The translations under genes were made by a program, and so were the position numbers. From positions 1-64,000 of the forward strand of contig CANQXR010000005.1 of the NCBI GenBank assembly GCA_947627855.1: DNA of 64,000 bases, read 5' to 3'. This DNA is from an uncultured Clostridia bacterium (GTDB lineage: Bacteria > Bacillota > Clostridia > Lachnospirales > CAG-274). The notes under the pieces are model-generated. The model saw nothing but the letters and a program-made list of their open reading frames with translations. It was not told the origin of the DNA and made no database searches. The stretch's first letter is position 1. Each line of letters opens with the position of its first letter. Of the stretch, positions 33,910 through 42,284 are shown piece by piece.

Positions 33910-34686
33910 TTATGCAATAGGGATTATTTTGTCGAATAATGTAAGTCCGTTTTTCAGAGTTATTTCTTCCACTTTCTGAGGTTCAATTTGTTTAATTTCA
34001 CTAATTTTTGCCACTATATATTTCAATTTTTGTGAATCATTTCGCTCGCCCCTCAAGGGGACCGGAGATAAATATGGCGAATCTGTTTCGATTAAAATAC
34101 GCTCCAAGGGCACATTCCTGACCACTTCGCAAGGTTTTTTGGCGTTTTTAAAGGTTATTATGCCTCCGAAGCCAAGATAAAATCCCATATCTATATAGTC
34201 AAGCGCCATTTGCGTATGTCCGCTGTAACTGTGTATAACGCCCCACCTTACTCCGCTTTCCTTTATTATGTCAAATGTATCCTTCGCCGCTTCTCTTGAA
34301 TGCACAATTACAGGCAGTCCTGTTTTTTCTGCCGCTTCAAGCTGGCGTCTGAAGCATTCCTTCTGTACATTTCTGTCGCAGAAATCATAATAATAGTCAA
34401 GTCCTATTTCTCCTATGGCAACGGTTTTCCTGTCCTCCGCAAGTCTCAGAATTTCCCTTAGACTTTCATCATTCATGGTATCGGCTTCGTGGGGATGTAT
34501 GCCTGCCGCAGCATAAAAATTCTGCCATTTCCGACTAAGCTCAAGCCCAAAGGCAGAAGATCTGACGTCACAGCCTGCGTTTATAATATAGCCTACATTC
34601 CCGTGAGAAAACAGAGAAGAAATCAATTCTTCCCTGTCTTCATCAAATCTTTCGTCATCGTAGTGCGCATGAGATTCAAACAGCAT
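33910..34686 (-). CDS. tatD: TatD family metal-dependent hydrolase
   Basis: 258 residues. A TIM-barrel metallohydrolase, linked to 3'-5' exonuclease activity and DNA repair. Metal-binding motifs are FESHAHYDDERFD (HxH at the start), AAGIHPHEA, AIGEIGLDYYYDF, PVIVHSREA, IHSYSGH and ETDSPYLSP, in the family order. The first base of the start codon is shared with the last base of metG, so the genes are co-translated. Confidence 0.95.
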   Translation of the reverse strand: MLFESHAHYDDERFDEDREELISSLFSHGNVGYIINAGCDVRSSAFGLELSRKWQNFYAAAGIHPHEADTMNDESLREILRLAEDRKTVAIGEIGLDYYYDFCDRNVQKECFRRQLEAAEKTGLPVIVHSREAAKDTFDIIKESGVRWGVIHSYSGHTQMALDYIDMGFYLGFGGIITFKNAKKPCEVVRNVPLERILIETDSPYLSPVPLRGERNDSQKLKYIVAKISEIKQIEPQKVEEITLKNGLTLFDKIIPIA

Positions 34687-36638
34687 TACGAAATAACAGC
34701 TCCGTCCTCTATATCTCCGTCAACGCTGACAAGCTTAAGCTCGTCCCCCGAAGATGCTGCAAGAAGCATACCCTGTGAAAGAACGCCCCTTAATTTTACA
34801 GCCTTTAAATTTGTAATAACTACAACCTTTTTCCCTGTTATATCCTCCGGAGAATACCACTTTGCTATTCCCGAAACTATCTGTCTGACCTCGCTGCCTA
34901 TCTTTACCTGAGATACAAGAAGCTTGTCTGAATTTTCGACTCTTCTGCATTCAAGTATTTTTCCCACTTTCATTACAACCTTGCCGAAGTCGTCAATATT
35001 TATTTCCTTATTTTCCTTTTCGGCTTTCTTTTCGGTCTTTTTCTCAGTCTTCTTGGCTTCCTTTGCCTTTTTCTCGGCTTCTTTCTCTATGGCGGCAAGC
35101 TCCTTTTTGACGTCTATTCTTGGGAATATCGCCTCTCCTTTGGTCACGCTTACCTCCCGTGGGAGAAGTCCGAAGGTGTGCGCCGAATCCCATGCTTCTT
35201 CTCCGGCAATTCCCAGCTGTGTGCGGCAGAGCTTTGGCGTATTGGGCATACATGGCTCTATAAGTATGGAAACTATCCTCAGTCCCTCGGCAAGCACATA
35301 AAGCACTCCGGCAAGCTCAGCTTTCCTGCTTTCGTCCTTCGCCATAACCCATGGCGCTGTTTCGTCTATATATTTGTTGAGCCGTCTTATAAATGTCCAT
35401 ATTTCCGAAAGTGCATCGGAGAAAAGCATATCGTCATAATATTTTTCAACATTCTTAACGGTTTGTGCGCACAGAGCCTTTATTTCTTTGTCAAGGGCGT
35501 TTTCTTTCTGCTCGGCAGGCAGAGTTCCGCCGAAATATCTGTCTATCATACCTACCGTTCTTGAAAGCAGGTTTCCGAAATCATTAGCCAAATCTGAATT
35601 TATTCTTGAAATAAGAGCCTCGTTTGTAAAGTTTCCGTCCTGACCGAAGGCTATTTCCCTTAAAAGAAAATATCTTACGGCGTCAACTCCGTATTTTTCA
35701 CAGAGATATACGGGGTCTACTACATTGCCCTTTGATTTGCTCATTTTTCCGCCGTCTATAATGAGCCAGCCATGACCGAATATCTTCTTTGGAAGAGGAA
35801 GATCAAGAGCCATAAGTATGGCAGGCCATATTATCGTATGAAAGCGCACAATTTCCTTTCCCACAACGTGCACGTCTGCGGGCCAGTATTTATTGAAATC
35901 ACTTTCATCGTCAGAGCCATATCCCATTGCCGTGATATAGTTTGAAAGGGCATCGACCCATACGTATACTATATGTCCCTCGTCAAAATCTACGGGAATG
36001 CCCCACTTGAATGATGTTCTTGAAACACAGAGATCTTTAAGCCCCGGTTTTAAGAAGTTGTTTATCATTTCATTTCTTCTCGAAGCCGGTTCGAGAAATT
36101 CGGGGTGATCCTCAAGAAGCTTTATAATTCTGTCGGTATATTTGGAAAGTCTGAAAAAATAGCTTTCCTCCTTGACCTTTTCCACAGGACGTCCGCAGTC
36201 GGGACATTTTCCGTCCACAAGATCCTTTTCGGTGAAAAAAGATTCACAGGGAGTACAGTAAAGCCCCTCATATTCGTCCTTATAAATTTCGCCCTTGTCA
36301 TAAAGCGCACGGAATATTTTCTGCACGGCCTTTACATGGTAGTCGTCTGTCGTTCTTATATATCTGTCATAGCTTATGTTCATAAGCTTCCAAAGCTCTT
36401 TTACGCTTTTGACGATCTCATCGACATATTCCTTGGGCGTAACGCCGTGTTCGTTGGCAATGCGCTCTATCTTCTGTCCATGCTCGTCCGTTCCCGTAAG
36501 GAACATAACGTCATAGCCTCTCGCTCTCTTATATCGTGCCATTGCGTCTGTCGCCACCGTACAGTATGAATGACCTATATGAAGCTTGTCACTGGGATAA
36601 TAAATAGGCGTTGTGATATAAAATTTTTCCTTATTCAC
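34686..36638 (-). CDS. metG: Methionyl-tRNA synthetase with C-terminal tRNA-binding domain
   Basis: A 650-residue class I synthetase. HIGH is in KLHIGHSYCTVATD and KMSKS in KMSKSKGNVVDP. The zinc ligands CTPCESF and CPDCGRP form the usual CxxC pairs. Residues of about 545-650, after a Lys/Glu-rich linker, form an OB-fold tRNA-binding domain (Arc1p/EMAP-like). The start codon is GTG at 36638, with AGGAG 10 nt upstream. First gene of the metG-tatD pair. Confidence 0.96.
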   Translation of the reverse strand: MNKEKFYITTPIYYPSDKLHIGHSYCTVATDAMARYKRARGYDVMFLTGTDEHGQKIERIANEHGVTPKEYVDEIVKSVKELWKLMNISYDRYIRTTDDYHVKAVQKIFRALYDKGEIYKDEYEGLYCTPCESFFTEKDLVDGKCPDCGRPVEKVKEESYFFRLSKYTDRIIKLLEDHPEFLEPASRRNEMINNFLKPGLKDLCVSRTSFKWGIPVDFDEGHIVYVWVDALSNYITAMGYGSDDESDFNKYWPADVHVVGKEIVRFHTIIWPAILMALDLPLPKKIFGHGWLIIDGGKMSKSKGNVVDPVYLCEKYGVDAVRYFLLREIAFGQDGNFTNEALISRINSDLANDFGNLLSRTVGMIDRYFGGTLPAEQKENALDKEIKALCAQTVKNVEKYYDDMLFSDALSEIWTFIRRLNKYIDETAPWVMAKDESRKAELAGVLYVLAEGLRIVSILIEPCMPNTPKLCRTQLGIAGEEAWDSAHTFGLLPREVSVTKGEAIFPRIDVKKELAAIEKEAEKKAKEAKKTEKKTEKKAEKENKEINIDDFGKVVMKVGKILECRRVENSDKLLVSQVKIGSEVRQIVSGIAKWYSPEDITGKKVVVITNLKAVKLRGVLSQGMLLAASSGDELKLVSVDGDIEDGAVIS

Positions 36639-36800
36639 CGAATCTTCACTCCTTTTTTTGCTTTCCTTTCATTATATATTTTTTTCTGCAATAAATCAAC
36701 CTTAATTTTGTGCAAAAACGGACAAGGGGGAGAAATTGTCCTTCCGGTTAAATTTGCCGTGGCTGTGTACGCCGTTAAAAATACTGTTTGCGACATTTCG

Positions 36801-36830
36801 TTGAAATATTCGCCGCAAATCCAATATAAT
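36801..36830 (+). promoter_or_regulatory. Promoter of the first giant protein gene
   Basis: TTGAAA (36801-36806) and TATAAT (36825-36830) are separated by 18 bp, 47 bp before the start codon. Confidence 0.75.
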
Positions 36831-36877
36831 AAAATAAGCATATAAATATGATAAGTCAAAAAAAGGAGGAACAATCA

Positions 36878-39800
36878 ATGCCTAAAAACATACGAATAGT
36901 AAGCAACAATACCGATCCTGATCTCAGACGACAGGACTATCTTAATGTGCATAACACGGCGGCAGCCTTTGAAACAAACTGGCAGGAGTCCATAGCGGCG
37001 GACTATGCCATGCTGACTGCGGGTATGCAGAACACTGAGCTTTCCTCCGTTCTGGAGGCATTTCATCTTCCGCCGGACACAAGTATGGAAAATCTTGTGG
37101 GACTGGCAAGACTTTATTGTACTTCAAACGGTATGTCAGCCGATGATGTCACAAAAAAGGCGGAAAACGATCTTGCGGACAGAAAAGCTGATCTTATGCA
37201 GAATGTTCAGCAGGCTCTTCTCGGCGATGAAACAAGGGACGCTTTCGTACAGCAGCTTTTCGGCAATTTCAACGGCCTTGACATAACATTTCCCGATATA
37301 GGAAACATAACCGCCGATAATCTCGATATGGGCACCCGTACAGCAAGGCTCAACAGACAGCTTATGGGTCTTGGGGGAATAGGAAACGCCTTCAATGCTC
37401 CTATGTTCGGCGGAAATGCGGAATTTACCGAAAACTGTAATACCACCGTTGACAGGAGCGCAGGAATATACGACTCACTGGTATGGCTGTTCGGGGAGGA
37501 AAGGTATGGCGAAAACGCTAATGCCGAGAATGTTAATGTAAGCTATGCTGAAAAAGGAAAAGTTGATCCAAGAAGCTATCTTACTCTGCCCATAATTTTA
37601 GGAGTATCGCCCGAAACCATGTATCCCGGCGAGGACAGTCTGAAAATGAGAGTTGATGATCCACAGGCGGTCTCCGGAATAGATCCCCGTTTAAAGAGGA
37701 TCTTTGCCGATATGAACATAGGCGGCAGAAACATACAGAATTTTGTGGAATACAGCCCCTTTGCCGAGAACGATAATGAAAATGATTTCAGAAGATTTGA
37801 TTCCTCCGCTTTGTTTTCATATGTTACAGGGGAAGATGTAAACGTTGAGCTGTTTGACAGGAACGAAACGCTCTACAACGCCGCAGAAGGATTATTGTAT
37901 GCTACTCCATGGGACCATCTCTCCCATATTAAGATAAACGGAAAAGAAATTGAAAATGTGACCCTTGATGAGGCTATGAGCTATCTGGATATCAATGGGG
38001 ACATTCTTTCCCAGATAACTGTTGACAACCAACCCTTGAAGGATCTGAGCGCCGAAAGAGCGGTAGCCCTGCTTAATATTCAGTTTGACGAAAACGAAAC
38101 AGAGGAAGAGCGCAGGGAATATATGGACGACATATTGAAATCCTACTCAGACCTCTATGAGTCCGTAAACCTTATGGGGCTTGACAAGGAGGGTCAGAAA
38201 AAAGAGCTTTTAAGAAGAAATATAGACGGAATGATAGGCGCTCTTTCCGAGGAAACTCTGTCGTCTGTAAGCATAAACGGCACTCCTCTTTCGGGTATGA
38301 ACGGCTTGGAGGCTGCTGCGGCATTTAATGTTGACGAAAATCTGCTTTCTCAGATATACATAAACGACAGACCCTTAAGCGATATGGAAAGGGAAGAGGC
38401 TGTGCTTCTGTTTGCGCCAAACGGAGAAAGGGAGGCGGGGAATGCCTTTTTTGATTTGGTTTCCACCAACGATCTGCTTACGGAGGACAGGAATAATATA
38501 AACAGACTTTTCTCAAATATATATGTAAACGGAAAAAATCTGTCGGGCATGGGAATCGAAGAAGCCACGGAGGCAGTAAGGGAAAGCCTTTACACCGACA
38601 CGGGTTCTGTTCTTGAGGTAAGGGACACCGAAACACATACGCTCAGACCCTTTATTCCCGAAAGCTCCGTATCAAAGAGAAGCTATACGGCTTTGGGTGA
38701 GGCTATGCTTGCACAGGCGCAGAAGACTGAACAAGCGGAAACATTCCATGACTTTATAAATGACGTTGTAACCAACCCTACCCCCGAAAATTTTGCAAGG
38801 AAGGGCATTATACAGGCTCCTGCTGCCGAGGGGCTCAGTGCTGCGGAATATCTCAGCGCAATAACGGGCAAACAGATAAATATCAACGACCCCGAAAGCA
38901 TACGCAGTGCGGTTCAGAATATATACATAGACGGCAGGAATCTCGCCGATACTATGGGAAATGTTATAACAGCCGAAAATCTGGACAGCTATGCGCAGAC
39001 AGTAAAGGACGCTCTTATACCCCATGAGGGAAATAACCACTTTGTTTCTGTCATGGAAAGAAATTCCGTATTCAGCGACCCGAAAGCGGTTCTCTCAACA
39101 GAATACCTTAACGACCCCGCAATGAGCGACAATATAAGGCAGTCGGTGGGTTACGTTCAGTCTTACCGTCAGACCATGAAGGACGCGGCAAAGGATGCAA
39201 AGGAATATGCCAGGGCGCTGAAAAAGCATAATCTGAATGCTTTTATGGCGGATGCGAATACAGATGTAGCCGACAGTCTTCACTATCAGAGTCATATAAG
39301 TCAGTTTAGCGTTTTATCAGGCTTTGATCGGTCCATTGCTCCGTCACTGTACATGATAAGTAAGGGCTATAACTGGGAGGACGTTTTCGGAGATGACCCC
39401 GCCTTTGACGAGGCAAAAAGACAGGCAGGCAAGGAATTCTTTGAAATTATGGAGTGCAGGAAGGGTCCTGACGGAAAGGCACTGGGGTCGGCTGACCCGA
39501 TAAACGTAGAATACTACAATAATACCGTGGTTCCTCTTATGGAAAATATGGCTTCGGCACTGGGCGGCATAAAGTCTGAATATATAGATGCAAACGTAAA
39601 GGAAAATCTTCCGCGCCTTGCCTTTATGAACAGAGTATATGAAGCAGGTACGTTATTCTCAAGCATAGACCAACCGGCGGTAAGCGCTGTAAGAGGTACG
39701 GCGTTTACGACTTCTGTGTTCCGTATGCTTTCCGAAGCACAGCTTAATGCCCTTGCAGATGATAAATATACTGCTGATGTGGCACTTCACGAATCATTTT

Positions 39801-41482
39801 TCAAAAGCTCGGGAGATCCCACTGCGTTTTTCGGCGCTCCCCTTGTGGATTATCCTTATGATCAGTCCGCAAAATATATGCGTGCGATTGCAGATATGAG
39901 CGTAAATATGGCCCGTGCGGGAAATACGGATATGCAGACCCGAATGATGGAGGATTATAAAAACGGAAATCAGAAGGCCTTTTCGGAATATATCAACTCC
40001 TTGGACGTAGGGGGAGTTGCAGATGTTATGCGCAGAACGGCAATAAATGGGGAAAACGTACCGCAGGATCCGGCTGAGTATAACGAATATATACACAACA
40101 GAGTAAACAGCAGTGCCTTTGGTGTGGATTATAGGGGATATATAGATCCGGGTGACTGGAAGGACATCATAAAAAAGGATACGGGCACAAGTTTTATTTC
40201 TAAACTTTCAGGCATTGGCATAAATAAAGATATGCCTGTGGACAAAATAGAGGCAGTCCTTGACAGAATATATCTTAATGATAAAAGTCTCCGTGAATAT
40301 ATAGACATAAATCCCGAAGAGCTGAGGGGCGAGGAGGGTCTTAGAAAGTTTACGGAAATCAACGCAATGCTTAAAAACATAGCTCAGGTTTCAAATGAAA
40401 GTAAGGGAAATACCGCAATATTAACAAAGACCCCAGACGGACGCTTTATTCCCGTTTCCGTAGACTTCGGCATGAATCTGGAACCGGAGGACATAGAACT
40501 TCACAACAGCTTCAGGCCTCTTTCCGATGAAGAGCTCGGAAAACTGAGCGCAAACGAGAGAAGAAGCTATAACAGCAATCTCAGAGAGTATAACAGAAGG
40601 AAAACAGAGGTTGAGGAGCATCTGAAATCCGTCGAAGGCAGGACATTTTCGGAAACATATGCCAAGGCTCTCAACAACACACAGCTTACCTCAGATGAGG
40701 TTGAAACACTGAGGAAGAAGGGCGCACTGCCTCCCAACATTATTTCCTCGAAGGATCTTGAGGAGGGCGGCTACATATTTGAAAGGCTTGCGGGCGGCTC
40801 TCTCAGTGACGGCGAAAAGCTTAAATCGGCAATGGACAACATATATATAAACGACAAGAGCTTTTATGAATATTTCGGTTTGGACAGGAATAATGTCACA
40901 CCTCAGCAGATAAGACAAAAGGAGGCGGAGTTTACACAGCTTCTCAATGATGAATTCAGACACGACAAGCTGAATAAAGGCGATGATGCGAAATTTGTGC
41001 TTATGAAGGATCCCCGGTCGGGTATGTTCAGACCCGTTTCCTTCCACGAGCCTGTCCCCGACCTGAAGCCGGAGGCAGAGCCTCTTTCAGGCTGGAAGAA
41101 ATTAACAGCCTCACGGGAAGAAAAGGCTCAGAATCTGAAGGATATAAATGATTATAAGAAGTCAGCGGAGGATTATGTAAAGGCGAACAACAGAAATCTC
41201 GGCGCTGAGGAGAGGAACAAGGCGGCGTTTGCATATGCGAAAGCCATGAACAGACAGACACTTTCCGACAGCGAAAAGGCTGTTCTCGCAAGTCGTGAAA
41301 CAAATGTGCCAAATATGGATTTTTACGGAAGAAACACCTTCCCCACACCCAATGTGCGCACACTGAACCTTTCCAACGTACAACAGCGCTCCCGGAACAG
41401 CAGCTTACAGAATTTGTCACCTACGGGCTTTACAAACAGCGCCGAACAAAGAGAGCGTGAAATGGGCAACAGAAGAAACTGA
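36878..41482 (+). CDS. Giant repeat protein of unknown function (1534 residues)
   Basis: No signal peptide, membrane helix, nucleotide-binding loop or catalytic motif can be seen. The protein is acidic/charged and mostly helical. At least eight copies of a short beta-turn motif of the form I-Y-I-N-D/G-K/R-x-L occur, at about residues 350, 380, 464, 493, 547, 681, 1131 and 1321 (for example QIYINDRPLSDM, NIYVNGKNLSGM, RIYLNDKSLREY, NIYINDKSFYEY). The last two start a larger module of about 150 residues: the motif, a helix, then a short R-F-x-P-V/R-P-V segment (GRFIPVSVDF, GMFRPVSFHE), then a Lys/Glu-rich linker. The same module ends the second giant protein at 58498-62841. A strong AGGAGGA precedes the ATG at 36878. 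It is monocistronic, with its own promoter and terminator. Confidence 0.85.
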   Translation: MPKNIRIVSNNTDPDLRRQDYLNVHNTAAAFETNWQESIAADYAMLTAGMQNTELSSVLEAFHLPPDTSMENLVGLARLYCTSNGMSADDVTKKAENDLADRKADLMQNVQQALLGDETRDAFVQQLFGNFNGLDITFPDIGNITADNLDMGTRTARLNRQLMGLGGIGNAFNAPMFGGNAEFTENCNTTVDRSAGIYDSLVWLFGEERYGENANAENVNVSYAEKGKVDPRSYLTLPIILGVSPETMYPGEDSLKMRVDDPQAVSGIDPRLKRIFADMNIGGRNIQNFVEYSPFAENDNENDFRRFDSSALFSYVTGEDVNVELFDRNETLYNAAEGLLYATPWDHLSHIKINGKEIENVTLDEAMSYLDINGDILSQITVDNQPLKDLSAERAVALLNIQFDENETEEERREYMDDILKSYSDLYESVNLMGLDKEGQKKELLRRNIDGMIGALSEETLSSVSINGTPLSGMNGLEAAAAFNVDENLLSQIYINDRPLSDMEREEAVLLFAPNGEREAGNAFFDLVSTNDLLTEDRNNINRLFSNIYVNGKNLSGMGIEEATEAVRESLYTDTGSVLEVRDTETHTLRPFIPESSVSKRSYTALGEAMLAQAQKTEQAETFHDFINDVVTNPTPENFARKGIIQAPAAEGLSAAEYLSAITGKQININDPESIRSAVQNIYIDGRNLADTMGNVITAENLDSYAQTVKDALIPHEGNNHFVSVMERNSVFSDPKAVLSTEYLNDPAMSDNIRQSVGYVQSYRQTMKDAAKDAKEYARALKKHNLNAFMADANTDVADSLHYQSHISQFSVLSGFDRSIAPSLYMISKGYNWEDVFGDDPAFDEAKRQAGKEFFEIMECRKGPDGKALGSADPINVEYYNNTVVPLMENMASALGGIKSEYIDANVKENLPRLAFMNRVYEAGTLFSSIDQPAVSAVRGTAFTTSVFRMLSEAQLNALADDKYTADVALHESFFKSSGDPTAFFGAPLVDYPYDQSAKYMRAIADMSVNMARAGNTDMQTRMMEDYKNGNQKAFSEYINSLDVGGVADVMRRTAINGENVPQDPAEYNEYIHNRVNSSAFGVDYRGYIDPGDWKDIIKKDTGTSFISKLSGIGINKDMPVDKIEAVLDRIYLNDKSLREYIDINPEELRGEEGLRKFTEINAMLKNIAQVSNESKGNTAILTKTPDGRFIPVSVDFGMNLEPEDIELHNSFRPLSDEELGKLSANERRSYNSNLREYNRRKTEVEEHLKSVEGRTFSETYAKALNNTQLTSDEVETLRKKGALPPNIISSKDLEEGGYIFERLAGGSLSDGEKLKSAMDNIYINDKSFYEYFGLDRNNVTPQQIRQKEAEFTQLLNDEFRHDKLNKGDDAKFVLMKDPRSGMFRPVSFHEPVPDLKPEAEPLSGWKKLTASREEKAQNLKDINDYKKSAEDYVKANNRNLGAEERNKAAFAYAKAMNRQTLSDSEKAVLASRETNVPNMDFYGRNTFPTPNVRTLNLSNVQQRSRNSSLQNLSPTGFTNSAEQREREMGNRRN

Positions 41483-41496
41483 AAATAATTTTTTAC

Positions 41497-41524
41497 ACCG
41501 GCGTCACAGTGCGCCGGTTTTTTA
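41497..41524 (+). terminator. Terminator of the first giant gene
   Basis: ACCGGCG and CGCCGGT pair around TCACAGTG and are followed by TTTTTT. Confidence 0.85.
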
Positions 41525-41582
41525 TGAATAATTTACAGGAAAGGGGCAAAACTAAATAAAAACAGATAAGGAGCTGATGAAT

Positions 41583-42248
41583 ATGTTTAAACACAGGAAA
41601 GAACTTCTCCAACCCGTAGCCATCGAAAGACCCAACCCCCAATACGCCGCTCTTCTTCAGGAGCAGCTTGGAGGAGGAAACGGAGAGCTTAAGGCGGCAA
41701 TGCAGTATATGTCACAGAGCTTCAGAATAAAGGATAAGGAAATAAAGGATCTTTTTATGGATATTGCGGCGGAGGAGCTGAGCCATATGGAAATGGTTGC
41801 GGCGACTATAAATCTGCTGAACGGTCACAGCGTAGATTACAGCAAAACAGATGTGGGAGAGATACAGACACACGTTTTGCTTGGGCTTAATCCGGGGCTT
41901 ATAAATGCATCGGGCTATTCGTGGACAGCCGACTATGTAACGGTAACAGGCGACCTGTGCGCCGATCTTCTTTCAAACATCGCCTCAGAACAGCGTGCAA
42001 AGGTGGTTTATGAATATCTTTACAGGCAGATAGGGGATAAAAAGGTAAGGGAAACAATAGATTTTCTCCTCAACAGAGAGGAAGCCCACAACGCAATGTT
42101 CAGAGAAGCCTTCAACAAGGTTCAGGATTCCGGCTCGGACAAGGACTTCGGCGTAACAAAGGACTCAAGAATATATTTCAATCTTTCCTCCCCCTCTCCC
42201 AAAAGCGATATCAAGGACACAGAAACAAAACACCCAAGCTTCAGTTAA
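41583..42248 (+). CDS. Manganese catalase family protein (CotJC-like)
   Basis: About 221 residues with a ferritin-like four-helix bundle. Metal ligands are seen as Glu in GELKAAMQYM, Glu and His in AAEELSHMEM, Glu in SEQRAKVVYEY and Glu-His in NREEAHNAMF, the dimanganese set of non-haem catalases and CotJC. These disproportionate hydrogen peroxide; CotJC forms are associated with spores in Bacillus. The ATG at 41583 is favoured by its spacing from AAGGAG; 41577 is also possible. Confidence 0.85.
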   Translation: MFKHRKELLQPVAIERPNPQYAALLQEQLGGGNGELKAAMQYMSQSFRIKDKEIKDLFMDIAAEELSHMEMVAATINLLNGHSVDYSKTDVGEIQTHVLLGLNPGLINASGYSWTADYVTVTGDLCADLLSNIASEQRAKVVYEYLYRQIGDKKVRETIDFLLNREEAHNAMFREAFNKVQDSGSDKDFGVTKDSRIYFNLSSPSPKSDIKDTETKHPSFS

Positions 42249-42283
42249 AAAAATCCCCCGATCATTTCCGATCGGGGGATTTG
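42247..42283 (-). terminator. Terminator of the YfhO operon
   Basis: ATCCCCCGAT and ATCGGGGGAT form a 10-bp stem; on the minus strand it is followed by seven T. It also lies just downstream of the convergent CotJC-like gene, where the tail (TTGCTT) is weaker. Confidence 0.85.
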
Positions 42284-42284
42284 C

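Noticed and set aside
36878..41482. SMC/Rad50-type ATPase for the giant proteins
   Set aside because: No Walker A, Walker B or signature motif is present in either giant protein.
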